Of a DNA stretch of 64,000 nt, positions 1-8,374 are shown one piece after another. The stretch lies in the NCBI RefSeq assembly GCF_001183965.1, contig NZ_LFZV01000001.1, positions 2,462,296-2,526,295 on the forward strand. Direction: 5' to 3'. Below the pieces are notes generated by a model that did not search any database, was not told where the DNA came from, and saw nothing but the letters and a program-made list of their open reading frames with translations. Made by a program: the position numbers and the translations under genes. The stretch is from Bacillus sp. FJAT-27916. Lineage in GTDB: Bacteria > Bacillota > Bacilli > Bacillales > Pradoshiaceae. Position 1 is the stretch's first letter. The number at the start of each line of letters is the position of its first letter.

Positions 1-418
1 GCAGGACAAGAAAGGCTACAATGCCTCCTGCAAATGTAATAGGAATCCCCCTGAAATGCTTCATTGACTCCTCTGTTGGGGTAATATTAAATCTTGCCAG
101 CCTGTAACACCCAAACAGCGGGAATAATCCAGCCATCCATATTCCATATTGGTCGAAATCGGAAAAGAATGTATAGGATGCCAGGAAGGCAGGCGCCACT
201 CCAAAGGAGACAATATCGGCCAGTGAATCGAGCTGTTTGCCCATATCATTGGCAACGCCTAGTATACGTGCCATTCTTCCGTCAAGCATATCTAACATTA
301 ACGCAATAAATATTAGAATGGTGGCATTTCTTACATCGCCGCTAATTATGTAGGAAATAGATAAATACCCGCAATACAGGTTTCCTAAGGTTAATAAGTT
401 CGGTATTTGTTTGATCAT
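1..418 (-). CDS. pssA: CDP-diacylglycerol-serine O-phosphatidyltransferase, 3' part cut by window edge
   Basis: Makes phosphatidylserine from CDP-diacylglycerol and L-serine in the membrane, the first step towards phosphatidylethanolamine. The first 139 residues are visible and the C-terminus lies outside the window. The complete CDP-alcohol phosphatidyltransferase signature D-G-x2-A-R-x8-G-x3-D-x3-D runs from D46 to D68, between hydrophobic segments, and the context (LD before it, SFGVAPA after it) is typical of Gram-positive PssA. The ATG is preceded by a GAGGATG ribosome site. Identification is from family knowledge and the motif; the missing end cannot be checked. Confidence 0.9.
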   Translation of the reverse strand, partial: MIKQIPNLLTLGNLYCGYLSISYIISGDVRNATILIFIALMLDMLDGRMARILGVANDMGKQLDSLADIVSFGVAPAFLASYTFFSDFDQYGIWMAGLFPLFGCYRLARFNITPTEESMKHFRGIPITFAGGIVAFLVL

Positions 419-540
419 TCGTCACATCCTCAATCTGTCACACCAGTATTCGTATGATTGCAATTGTTTTCTAATTGTATTTTAACAAAATTATGTCAGT
501 TTGTATCCTTTCTCCTTAAGAAGAACGAAAAAACCTTCCC

Positions 541-572
541 ATAAACGGTGAAACCCCTCTGTCAAAACAGGA
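541..572. terminator. hairpin between pssA and the acetyltransferase gene
   Basis: On the minus strand AACCTCT, a bulged C and CTGT pair across a TTTG loop with ACAG and AGGGGTT, giving an 11-bp stem with one wobble. The T-rich stretch follows only after about 15 bases, so it is a weak terminator candidate for the coaA-acetyltransferase unit. Confidence 0.35.
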
Positions 573-610
573 GAGGTTCTAATCCATTTTTCGTACAGAA
601 ATGAATTCCC

Positions 611-1192
611 TTATACGATAGGATTTGTTTCTGGTTGATCATCAATTCGTTTAATTATTCTTGCTGGATTACCGGCAACAACAACATTATCCGGAATATC
701 CTTCGTTACAACGGATCCTGAGGCTACGACAACATTATCGCCAATCGTCACGCCAGGATTAATGACCGACCTGCCGCCAAGCCAGACATTGTGTCCAATT
801 TTGACCGGCTTGCCATATTCCAATCCTGAATTTCGCTCATCCGGCATTAAAGGATGGGTCGCCGTATAAATATGTACGCCAGGGGCAAGCATGCAATTAT
901 CACCAATGACTACCGGGCATGTATCCAATATGAGACAGTCAAAATTTGCATAAAAATTCTCTCCGACAAAGATATTATAGCCATAATCACAAATGAAGTT
1001 TGGTTCAATATAGATATTCTTGCCAGTGGAACCAAGCAGCTGTTTTAAAATGCCTTCTCTTTCCTTTAAATCTGTCTCGATCGTTTGATTATAGATCCTT
1101 GTCCACTTTCTCGCTTCCATCCGATCTCTGACCAGTTCATCGTCTGCTGAACGATACATTTCCCCATTAATCATTTTCTCTTTTTCTGTCAT
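611..1192 (-). CDS. maa: maltose/galactoside O-acetyltransferase family protein
   Basis: Left-handed beta-helix acetyltransferase of 193 aa that moves acetyl from acetyl-CoA to a sugar hydroxyl, a cytosolic detoxification-type reaction. The N-terminal Mac segment (about residues 8-55, INGEMYRS start) is followed by hexapeptide repeats (about 70-185). The catalytic histidine lies in the family motif ATHPL, and the end ([10 protein letters not shown]) is the normal family end. AGAGGGG lies 8 bases before the ATG. It starts 29 bases after the coaA stop on the same strand and is probably co-transcribed with it. The true acceptor sugar cannot be read from sequence. Confidence 0.85.
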   Translation of the reverse strand: MTEKEKMINGEMYRSADDELVRDRMEARKWTRIYNQTIETDLKEREGILKQLLGSTGKNIYIEPNFICDYGYNIFVGENFYANFDCLILDTCPVVIGDNCMLAPGVHIYTATHPLMPDERNSGLEYGKPVKIGHNVWLGGRSVINPGVTIGDNVVVASGSVVTKDIPDNVVVAGNPARIIKRIDDQPETNPIV

Positions 1193-1221
1193 ATGGCTAG
1201 CCCCTCTCGTTTTTTTAGCGT

Positions 1222-2157
1222 TTAGATCTTCCGAAGCCGAACAGAAGAAATTGAATGATTCGCATCCTTCTCCAAAATGATATTGGCACGGTTTCTTGTC
1301 GGCGCTATATTACGGTCTAAGTTAACCTTATTGATTCGATTCCATATATCCGTTGCAACTCGGTCTGCCTCTTCATCCGTCAAATCAGCATAGCGGTGGA
1401 AGTAGGATTCCGGATTGGCAAACGCCGTTTTCCTTAGCGTCTTAAACCGCTCAACATACCATTGATAAATGTTCCGATCATCCGCATCGACATAGATGGA
1501 GATATCAAAGAAATCCGATACGTAGACACTATGAGAATGTGCTTCCTGCTTTGGTGTCTGCAGCACATTAATCCCTTCAACAATCACGATGTCCGGCTGC
1601 TTTATGACCGTATATTTTCCTGGAATAATATCATAATAGAGATGAGAATAGACTGGTGCTTTTACCTTTGGATGTCCAGCCTTAATTCGAGATAGAACTT
1701 TAATTAATTCTTTTGTATTATAGCTCTCTGGGAATCCCTTCTTATCCATGATTCCCTTGGCATTCAATACGTCATTCGGATAAAGAAAACCATCCGTTGT
1801 GATAATCTCTACACTTGGTGTGTTTGGCCATCTTGAAAGGAGTGCCTGAATAATTCTTGCTGTCGTACTCTTGCCGACGGCGACGCTTCCAGCTACGCCG
1901 ATGACATAAGGCACCTTTCTCGTTGTATTGCCAAAGAAAGTATCCGTAACGGCATGAAGCATTTGAGAGGAATTGACATATAAATTTAGCAGACGGGTCA
2001 GCGGCAAATAAATCGTTGTAATCTCTTCTACAGATAATTTCTCATTCACGCCTTGAAGTTCTTCGATTTCCGTTTGCGTGAGTGTCATTGGTGTATTAAA
2101 ACGTAAATTAGCCCATTCTTTTTTCGAAAAGTAACGGTATGGTGAAAAATTTGGCAT
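1222..2157 (-). CDS. coaA: type I pantothenate kinase
   Basis: Phosphorylates pantothenate with ATP, the first and controlling step of coenzyme A synthesis in the cytosol. The P-loop GSVAVGKST is at about residues 90-98, followed by the TTDGFL, KGFPESYD-like, APVYSH and EGINVLQ blocks characteristic of the bacterial CoaA family; 311 aa is the usual size. An ATG nine codons upstream (2184) is possible, but only the start at 2157 has a ribosome site (AAGGGAG, 7 bases away), so this start is preferred. Closely followed by the acetyltransferase gene. Confidence 0.92.
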   Translation of the reverse strand: MPNFSPYRYFSKKEWANLRFNTPMTLTQTEIEELQGVNEKLSVEEITTIYLPLTRLLNLYVNSSQMLHAVTDTFFGNTTRKVPYVIGVAGSVAVGKSTTARIIQALLSRWPNTPSVEIITTDGFLYPNDVLNAKGIMDKKGFPESYNTKELIKVLSRIKAGHPKVKAPVYSHLYYDIIPGKYTVIKQPDIVIVEGINVLQTPKQEAHSHSVYVSDFFDISIYVDADDRNIYQWYVERFKTLRKTAFANPESYFHRYADLTDEEADRVATDIWNRINKVNLDRNIAPTRNRANIILEKDANHSISSVRLRKI

Positions 2158-2313
2158 GGGTATCTCCCTTTTTCTCTTTCTCATTCATCAGTATAAACTT
2201 TGGTAAGCTGTTTTTCCACCCGAACAGCCCTTTTTATGATTTTTCGAGAATTGACCATTCACTTTTTTGGGTGATACGATAATAATAATATGCCATAAAA
2301 GGAGACTATTGAC

Positions 2314-3243
2314 ATGCCATCCATTTATATCATTCACGAAAATCAAGAATGGACAAGACATCTGACAAACAGATTGGAAGAATTGAAGCTTCCCTATGAG
2401 GAATGGCATTTGCACGAGGGGCTTATAGACCTTACTGCCGAGCCGCCTGTGGGAGTCTTTTATAATCGAATGAGTGCTTCCTCCCATACACGGGGACATC
2501 GTTATGCCCCAGAAATGGCCGGCGGGGTACTCGATTGGCTTGAACAGCATAATCGCACCATTGTGAACGGTTCAAAAGCCCTTTCCTTTGAGATTAGTAA
2601 AATAAGACAATATACAGCCTTGACGAAAGCTGGGATCAAAACGCCAGCAACAGTAGCGGCTACAGGCAGGGAAAACATTATCGAAGCCGCCAAAAGGCTT
2701 GGAAAAACTCCGTTCATCACCAAGCATAACCGGGCCGGAAAGGGACTAGGCGTCCAATTATTCCAGTCTATTGAAGCCTTGGAGTCTTATTTGAACAGCC
2801 CAGCATTCATGGAACCTATTGATGGAATTACTCTCATTCAAGAATACATTCAATCACCTGAATCCACTATCACAAGGGCCGAATTCATTGGCGGCCAATT
2901 CTTCTATGCTGTGAATGTTGATACATCAACTGGGTTTGAACTCTGTCCTGCAGACGCCTGCCAGATTAATGATCTCTACTGCCCCACGAGTGAAGAGGCA
3001 GTAGAAAAGCCGCAATTTGATATGATAGAAGATTTCCACCATCCTATAATCAGTCAATACGAGGCCTTTCTAAAAGAAGCTCAAATTGATGTAGCAGGGA
3101 TAGAATTTATTCGGGATGCCAGCGGCACGATCTATACGTATGACATTAACACCAATACGAATTATCATTCAGAGGCAGAAAGCAGAGCAGGAAAATATGG
3201 AATGCTTGAGCTGGCTAAATATCTCGGAAAACAATTGGGATAA
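2314..3243 (+). CDS. RimK-like ATP-grasp ligase family protein
   Basis: ATP-grasp enzyme of 309 aa, which would join a carboxylate (activated as acyl-phosphate) to an amine or similar nucleophile. The ATP-binding lysine region TKHNRAGKGLGVQLF is near residue 140 and the metal-binding end YDINTNTNYH near 280, as in RimK-type proteins. AAAGGAG lies upstream of the ATG, and the gene diverges from coaA. The last Gly codon and the TAA stop are also the first bases (GGGATAA) of the first repeat copy downstream, so the present C-terminal end may have been set by repeat insertion. The substrate is unknown. Confidence 0.75.
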   Translation: MPSIYIIHENQEWTRHLTNRLEELKLPYEEWHLHEGLIDLTAEPPVGVFYNRMSASSHTRGHRYAPEMAGGVLDWLEQHNRTIVNGSKALSFEISKIRQYTALTKAGIKTPATVAATGRENIIEAAKRLGKTPFITKHNRAGKGLGVQLFQSIEALESYLNSPAFMEPIDGITLIQEYIQSPESTITRAEFIGGQFFYAVNVDTSTGFELCPADACQINDLYCPTSEEAVEKPQFDMIEDFHHPIISQYEAFLKEAQIDVAGIEFIRDASGTIYTYDINTNTNYHSEAESRAGKYGMLELAKYLGKQLG

Positions 3244-3650
3244 GGTGAAACTTCCATCAGTCGGTGTTCTCCCGCTGATGGTTAGTTGAACCAATCGGGC
3301 TTTTACGGACAGTTGACCTCCCGCCTATACTTCTCGATATTCCTCCCTTTTTAGGTGAGAGTCTTACTGGCCGTTAATGCGGGATAAGGTGAAACTTCCA
3401 TCAGTCGGTGTTCTCCCGCTGATGGTTAGTTGAACCAATCGGACTTTTACGGACAGTTGACCTCCCTTCCTCTAGGCCGGAGTCTTACTGTCCGTTAATG
3501 CGGGATAAAGTGAAACTTCCATCAGTCGGTGTTCTCCCACTGATGGTTAGTTGAACCAATCGGGCTTTTACGGACAGTTGACCTCCCGCCTATGCTTCTC
3601 GATATTCCTGCCTTCTTTTAGGTGGGAGTCTTACTGTCCGTTAATGCGGG
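3237..3650. repeat. three tandem copies of a two-hairpin structured repeat
   Basis: Copies begin at 3237, 3381 and 3502, each with GGGATAAGGTGAAAC or one mismatch, and are about 144, 121 and 149 bases long. Each holds a first hairpin (CCATCAG pairing with CTGATGG around a G/C-rich inner stem) and a second, longer hairpin closed by ACGGACAGT and ACTGTCCGT with an inner CTCCC/GGGAG stem. Variation is concentrated in the tip of the second hairpin, where copy 2 is about 25 bases shorter, and several changes keep pairing. Copy 1 overlaps the stop codon of the ATP-grasp gene. This looks like a dispersed intergenic repeat or structured RNA element; I cannot name it. Confidence 0.85.
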
Positions 3651-3661
3651 ATGAATAGGGA

Positions 3662-3698
3662 AAGCCCCTCATATTGGATTCTTCCAATTGAGGGGCTT
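3662..3698. terminator. bidirectional intrinsic terminator
   Basis: AAGCCCCTCA and ATTGG pair with CCAAT and TGAGGGGCTT (15 bp with one bulged T). T-rich on both sides; it serves the convergent FMN-binding protein gene and anything reading through the repeats. Confidence 0.75.
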
Positions 3699-3708
3699 CC
3701 TTTCTACC

Positions 3709-4332
3709 CTAGTATAATCTCTTTATATAGCTTTCTTCTAAGCTTACCTCTATTTCTTCCTTTGTTTTTTCGGCTGCCTTTGCATGAGCAGCGAGGATTT
3801 CCCCTGCTTTTGGCATGTCGTCAAGCGCCAGCCACGAACTCGGCTCCCATAGATTAGAGCGGATGATGGCTTTCCCGCAATGAAGGAAGCATTCTTCGAC
3901 CTTGACGCCAATCCCGACTGAGGGAATGCTATTAGATGCTTTCAGCGGATACAGCAGCTCCTGATCGGTTACAATGGATGCCTTGCCATTGATTCTTAAC
4001 GTCTCCCTTGAACCGGGTATGAGAAAAAGAATCCCAACCTGAGGATTTTCTAGTAGATTATACAAGGAATCGAGCCGCTTATTCCCCCTCCTCTCTGGAA
4101 TAAGCAAATGCTTCTGATCTAGTACGGAAACAAAACCAGGCTGATCTCCGCGTGGTGAAGCATCCGCATTTCCCGCCTTGTTAGATGTAGCTAAAACAAG
4201 AAAGGGAGATTTAGCGATAAATGCCTTGCAATGCTCGTCCAAGCAGTCAATTACTTTATTGACAGCAAGGTCGCTTGGTTTCCCCATAAGGTCTTGTAAA
4301 GCCTCTCTCGTTTGGATCACATTCTTAAACAT
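3709..4332 (-). CDS. pyridoxamine 5'-phosphate oxidase-like FMN-binding protein
   Basis: Split beta-barrel flavoprotein of 207 aa in the PNPOx-like superfamily, MSMEG_1061/TIGR04025-type group. The segment from about residue 38 (FIAKSPFLVLATSN, then DASPRGDQPGFV) is the typical FMN-binding start of these proteins, followed by LLIPERRGNKR and the PG-x-ETLRINGKA strand. Probably a cytosolic oxidoreductase using FMN or F420-like cofactors, but the substrate is unknown and a vitamin B6 role should not be assumed. AAGGGGAG precedes the ATG. Confidence 0.75.
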   Translation of the reverse strand: MFKNVIQTREALQDLMGKPSDLAVNKVIDCLDEHCKAFIAKSPFLVLATSNKAGNADASPRGDQPGFVSVLDQKHLLIPERRGNKRLDSLYNLLENPQVGILFLIPGSRETLRINGKASIVTDQELLYPLKASNSIPSVGIGVKVEECFLHCGKAIIRSNLWEPSSWLALDDMPKAGEILAAHAKAAEKTKEEIEVSLEESYIKRLY

Positions 4333-4390
4333 AAACTCCCCTTTTCTCTCGATCCCATCATCTATTGTTCAAAAAGTATGTATGACCATC

Positions 4391-4672
4391 TCATAAGAAA
4401 ATAATCAGTGTTGAAAGAAGACAGATAGCCAAGCTAGGCAAAGCTACAAGAAAATAGCTGTTTGACCATGTTGATTTGAGATGCGAGGCCTTACTAAAGT
4501 CATCTGCAAGCTCCTTTGCTGGGGCTGAGCCAACCATCAACAGGGCAATAAGCAAGCTGATCCCCCCAGTAATGCCCGTTAGAATTGGCAGCAGCTGCAC
4601 ATCACGGTATAGAGCGAATATGAAAATATCAATACAAGCAATGATGATGCCATAAACGAGAAATTTTTTCAT
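4391..4672 (-). CDS. small membrane protein, probably DUF5316
   Basis: Protein of 93 aa with three predicted membrane segments (about 4-22, 30-50 and 74-92) and a polar loop with KELADDFSKASHLKS. GTAGGGG lies 5 bases before the ATG. The layout fits the small Bacillus DUF5316 membrane family, from memory of the family only. Function unknown; it lies between two cytosolic enzyme genes on the same strand with no clear link. Confidence 0.6.
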   Translation of the reverse strand: MKKFLVYGIIIACIDIFIFALYRDVQLLPILTGITGGISLLIALLMVGSAPAKELADDFSKASHLKSTWSNSYFLVALPSLAICLLSTLIIFL

Positions 4673-4742
4673 GATTACCCCTACTCTCTGATTCTATTCG
4701 TGCGCGATCCTCATCCTTTATTGCAGCAAGTCATTTCAATGA

Positions 4743-5378
4743 CTAATCTAGCTTCCCTGATAAATGACTGCTCATAGCCTCAGCAACGGCTGCCGTATAT
4801 TCCTTTGAATGAGGGACGAATTCATCCTTTGATAACACACGTGTATACATCGCTTTTTTCCCGTCTTGATCAATCATAAATCCTTCTGCCGTCAATTGGT
4901 TACATTTACCGTAGTAAAATTGGATGAAATCATGCAGATCCACCTTCGCCATCCCATCTACCTCCTCTTTCTGAAGAGAAAATGACTCTAGCGGTATCTT
5001 ACATTCATACAGAAACACATGGCTGAATTCCTTGTCCGCAATCTTATTGGTATTAATGATGTTCTTCATTTTCCCCAGGTAAATAAGCTCATCAATACTG
5101 ACATGAATTCCGACTTCCTCTTCGATTTCACGGACCCCGTCATGTACAGATTCATGTTCCATTAAATGTCCAGCGACCGTCATATCAAATAAACGAGGAA
5201 AATCCTTTTTCCTATGGCTCCTTTGCTGCAAATAGAGTGTACTTCCTTCTGGATTGACATCGATAAAGTAAACCTGAAAGGTCTCATGCCAAAGTCCCTT
5301 TTTATGGGCTTCATCACGTGCTGCCGTTCCAATTTGCCTTCCCTGCTCATCAAATATTTTCAGTATTTCTGTATCCAT
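4743..5378 (-). CDS. Nudix hydrolase
   Basis: Protein of 211 aa with a Nudix box at about residues 70-91 (GH-x4-E, then REIEEEVGI) in the order expected for pyrophosphohydrolases acting on nucleoside diphosphate-linked substrates with Mg2+. One residue is missing between the first Glu and the REIEEE part compared with the textbook 23-residue box; the DGVREIEEE form appears to be usual for this subgroup, which resembles IPP isomerase in its N-terminus (QQRSHRKKDFPRLFDMTVAGH). The true substrate is unknown. The ribosome site is weak (GAGTGGG). Confidence 0.78.
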   Translation of the reverse strand: MDTEILKIFDEQGRQIGTAARDEAHKKGLWHETFQVYFIDVNPEGSTLYLQQRSHRKKDFPRLFDMTVAGHLMEHESVHDGVREIEEEVGIHVSIDELIYLGKMKNIINTNKIADKEFSHVFLYECKIPLESFSLQKEEVDGMAKVDLHDFIQFYYGKCNQLTAEGFMIDQDGKKAMYTRVLSKDEFVPHSKEYTAAVAEAMSSHLSGKLD

Positions 5379-5643
5379 GAACCCACTCTTTTCAAAATGT
5401 CATTACTATTATTATATTCTGATTGAGCAGCTGGAATCCATAAATGATTGTATTTTTTGAAAATTCTATCAAAATGCACAAACTAAACTGATCACCATTA
5501 TAAATCCAGAATCGAATATTCCTTAAGGATCTCCTTCGCCAAAAGAGAGATTTCCCATTTCTTTTAAATTTTGTCTCCCGCTCCGTTTAGGAAGCGAGCA
5601 ATAGGGAAAAGTCTACTAATTGCTTTAAAAAGGGGATGAAGAA

Positions 5644-6060
5644 ATGGAACCATTATATACAGCTGTTGTATCGGCGACAGGCGGAAGAGAAGGACATGTA
5701 AAATCAGAGGACGGCATCATCGACTTAGATGTACGCCAGCCAAAAGCATTAGGAGGATCAGGTGAGGAAGCAGCCAATCCGGAATTGTTCTTTGCCTCAG
5801 GTTATGCCGCCTGTTATGACGGTGCACTCAACCTCGTGCTGCGAAAAAACAAAATCAAAGCGGATACAACGGTTACCGCTAATGTGACAATCGGGAAAGA
5901 TGAAGCTGACGGGGGACTGAAGCTAGCAGTCAGACTAGATGTATCGATTCCTGATTTGTCAAAAGAAGAAACAGAAAAATATGCAAAAGAAGCGCATCAA
6001 GTTTGCCCATACTCCAAGGCAACAAGAGGGAATATTGACGTGACCATCGTTACTGTCTGA
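5644..6060 (+). CDS. ohr: organic hydroperoxide resistance protein, OsmC/Ohr family
   Basis: Thiol peroxidase of 138 aa that reduces organic hydroperoxides to alcohols. Both redox cysteines are present: C57 in GYAACYDGAL and C121 in VCPYSKATRGN; the conserved R15 (GGREG) and E47 (NPELFF) are also present. AAAGGGGATGAAGAA lies directly before the ATG. No ohrR regulator gene and no obvious OhrR operator are nearby, so control is unclear. Single-gene unit closed by a strong terminator. Confidence 0.9.
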   Translation: MEPLYTAVVSATGGREGHVKSEDGIIDLDVRQPKALGGSGEEAANPELFFASGYAACYDGALNLVLRKNKIKADTTVTANVTIGKDEADGGLKLAVRLDVSIPDLSKEETEKYAKEAHQVCPYSKATRGNIDVTIVTV

Positions 6061-6076
6061 CCCGTTTTCCACACAT

Positions 6077-6117
6077 AAAAGCGGTGCCCATGCAATTATG
6101 CCGGGCACCGCTTTTTC
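6077..6117. terminator. bidirectional intrinsic terminator
   Basis: AAAGCGGTGCCC pairs with GGGCACCGCTTT and is followed by T5. It ends ohr and also lies just beyond the convergent aldehyde dehydrogenase gene. Confidence 0.9.
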
Positions 6118-6119
6118 TA

Positions 6120-7607
6120 TTAATTCATATTGATCCAGACACTCTTCACTTCCGTATAATTATCAAGGGCGTAGCTGCCCATCTCACGTCCAAGGCCTGA
6201 TTGTTTATAGCCTCCAAATGGTGATCCGGCATCAAATGTATTATACGTATTCACCCAGACAGTTCCTGCCTTCAGTTTATGCGCAATGTAATGGGCTTTC
6301 TTGATATCCTGCGTCCAAACGCCGGCTGCAAGGCCGTACATGCTGTCATTGGCTTTCTCGACCAAATCATCGATATCATCAAACGGCATGGCCGCCACAA
6401 CAGGACCAAAGATTTCTTCCTTAGCAATCGTCATGCTGTGGTTAACATCCGCGAAAATGGTTGGAGAAACAAAATAGCCCTTATCAAACGGAATATCTCC
6501 GCCTGTCAGCACTTCTGCCCCCTCTTCGATTCCCTTGTCAATATACCCTTTAACACGGGATTGCTGGGTAGATGAGATAAGCGGACCCATGGTCGTACCT
6601 TCTTCCATCCCATTTCCTTGCTTAATGTTCTTTGTGTTAGAGACAAGGTCAGCAACGACGTTGTCATACAATTTCTTTTGGACATAGAGACGGCTTCCCG
6701 CACAGCAAACCTGCCCTTGGTTGAACATAATTCCCATCAAAGCGCCAGGTACAGCCTTCTTTAAATCAGCATCAGGCAGGATGATATTCGGAGATTTCCC
6801 TCCAAGCTCAAGCGTAATTCTCTTTAATGTGTCGGCTGCAGAACGCATGATGGATTTCCCAACCTTCGTAGACCCGGTAAAAGCTACCTTATCAACATCT
6901 GGATGGTCAACAAGCGGCTGGCCAGCTGTTTGTCCATAACCTGGAACAATATTCACCACTCCATCCGGGAAACCGGCTTCCTGGATCAACTCAGCCAAGT
7001 ATAAAGCAGAAAGCGGTGTATTCTCCGCCGGCTTTAAGACAACCGTACAGCCTGTCGCCAGTGCTGCTCCCAGCTTCCAGGCAGCCATGAGAAGCGGGAA
7101 ATTCCATGGGATGATTTGTCCGACGACTCCCACCGGCTCATGTCTTGTATAGTTGAAGTAGTTCCCTTGAACCGGGATGGTCTGTCCAACAATCTTCGTG
7201 GCCCACCCGGAGAAATAACGGAAATGCTCCACCGCAAGCGGAACATCCGCTTTAGAGGTTTCCGAATACGGCTTTCCATTATCTAATGTTTCAAGCTGAG
7301 CTAACTCGACTTTATTCTCTTCCATTAAATCAGCTAACTTATAAATAAGCCGGCTTCTTTGTGAGGCACTCATCCTGCTCCATGGACCTTCTTCAAAGGC
7401 CTTGCGGGCAGCCTTTACAGCGAGGTCAATATCTTCCGCCTCAGCCTCTGCCACCTTTGCGAGTACCTCCCCTGTTGCCGGATTCATCGTATCAAATGTC
7501 TTGCCTCCTGCTGCTTCGACAAACTTTCCATTGATATATAACTGTTTTGTGCCCTCTAAAAATTTTGCTAGTTTTGGGCTGATGTTGGGACTTAGTGTGG
7601 TTGCCAT
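6120..7607 (-). CDS. dhaS: NAD(P)-dependent aldehyde dehydrogenase, DhaS-like
   Basis: Oxidises aldehydes to carboxylic acids in the cytosol. The 495-aa protein has the full ALDH fold: the cofactor loop around PWNFPLL (about 167-173) and GSTKVGK (245-251), general base E267 in LELGGKSPN, and catalytic cysteine in GQVCCAGSR (301-302). The sequence follows Bacillus subtilis DhaS closely over its length, including the ending NYTEVKSVW. GGAGGG lies 6 bases before the ATG. A CcpA-type cre-like site lies about 32 bases upstream, suggesting carbon catabolite control. Confidence 0.9.
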   Translation of the reverse strand: MATTLSPNISPKLAKFLEGTKQLYINGKFVEAAGGKTFDTMNPATGEVLAKVAEAEAEDIDLAVKAARKAFEEGPWSRMSASQRSRLIYKLADLMEENKVELAQLETLDNGKPYSETSKADVPLAVEHFRYFSGWATKIVGQTIPVQGNYFNYTRHEPVGVVGQIIPWNFPLLMAAWKLGAALATGCTVVLKPAENTPLSALYLAELIQEAGFPDGVVNIVPGYGQTAGQPLVDHPDVDKVAFTGSTKVGKSIMRSAADTLKRITLELGGKSPNIILPDADLKKAVPGALMGIMFNQGQVCCAGSRLYVQKKLYDNVVADLVSNTKNIKQGNGMEEGTTMGPLISSTQQSRVKGYIDKGIEEGAEVLTGGDIPFDKGYFVSPTIFADVNHSMTIAKEEIFGPVVAAMPFDDIDDLVEKANDSMYGLAAGVWTQDIKKAHYIAHKLKAGTVWVNTYNTFDAGSPFGGYKQSGLGREMGSYALDNYTEVKSVWINMN

Positions 7608-7638
7608 AACTATCCCTCCAAATTATATATTTTTATGC

Positions 7639-7652
7639 TGGAAACGTTTTCA
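7639..7652 (-). promoter_or_regulatory. putative cre (CcpA) site upstream of dhaS
   Basis: TGGAAACGTTTTCA is near-palindromic and matches the cre consensus TGWAANCGNTNWCA at all but one position. It sits 32 bases before the dhaS start, where CcpA binding would repress. Inference from the motif only. Confidence 0.5.
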
Positions 7653-7910
7653 TTATAAGGTAAATTTTCACACAATTCAAATTATTGAAGGGCGTTTTTC
7701 AGGGATAAAGCAACTTCATTATGATAGTATTTCTTTTTCCTAATAGACTTGTCTTAAAAGCTTTTCATACAGAGTAAATAGAAACAATACTTCTATTAGA
7801 CCGTTTTTCTTGCATAATTAACATTTTGATGACAAAAGAGAGGAAATCCGCCACCGCACGGAGAATATGGTGGTATAAAACGAATTCTATTCCTATACAG
7901 GAGGATACGA

Positions 7911-8327
7911 ATGAAGAATACACTTCTCGAAGACTTTGAACCATTCTTTGTTGAGTTTCAGCGAATTTGGAACAGCTGTCACACGGAAGAAATGATTGAA
8001 CGCCTCTCCCCTGATATTGCTGTCCGCTGGGCACAGGCTGACGGAACAGTGGCTGATTGGGGCTATAAGGAGGCCTGCCTCGGCTGGGCGGAGGCTTTCG
8101 AAGAATATTGCGGGCATGATCCGAAATGGACGTTCCATCCATTAAAGATAGCCCAAGCATCAGAAAACGAAGTAATCGCTATGTTTTGGGTAACGTTTGA
8201 GATGGATGGGATTTCAAAGGATGTTGTCAAGCTGTTTATTCAGCGGTTCAGAAAGGAAGAAACAGGCTGGAAGCTTATCCGTGAATACTGTGAGAGTCTT
8301 CATCCTGCCCTCGTCAATATTAAATAA
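7911..8327 (+). CDS. SnoaL/NTF2-like domain protein
   Basis: Protein of 138 aa with the shape of a small NTF2-like fold: N-terminal helices (EEMIERLSPDIAVRWAQADG), a central strand region and a closing strand with VVKLFIQRFRKEETGWKLIREYCES. Such proteins are ligand-binding or unknown-function stress proteins (DUF4440/SnoaL group). AGGAGGATACGA precedes the ATG, an excellent start. Single-gene unit with its own terminator; nothing in the context suggests a substrate. Confidence 0.6.
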   Translation: MKNTLLEDFEPFFVEFQRIWNSCHTEEMIERLSPDIAVRWAQADGTVADWGYKEACLGWAEAFEEYCGHDPKWTFHPLKIAQASENEVIAMFWVTFEMDGISKDVVKLFIQRFRKEETGWKLIREYCESLHPALVNIK

Positions 8328-8335
8328 AACCGATA

Positions 8336-8374
8336 AAAACGGGTGCCCCATCTCAATTGAAGCACCCGTTTTTT
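8336..8374. terminator. bidirectional intrinsic terminator
   Basis: AAACGGGTGC pairs with GCACCCGTTT and is followed by T6; it separates the NTF2-like gene from the convergent ArAE gene. Confidence 0.9.

Noticed and set aside
3237-3650. CRISPR array
   Set aside because: Repeats are over 100 bases, nearly contiguous and without unique spacers; the structure is a tandem two-hairpin element.
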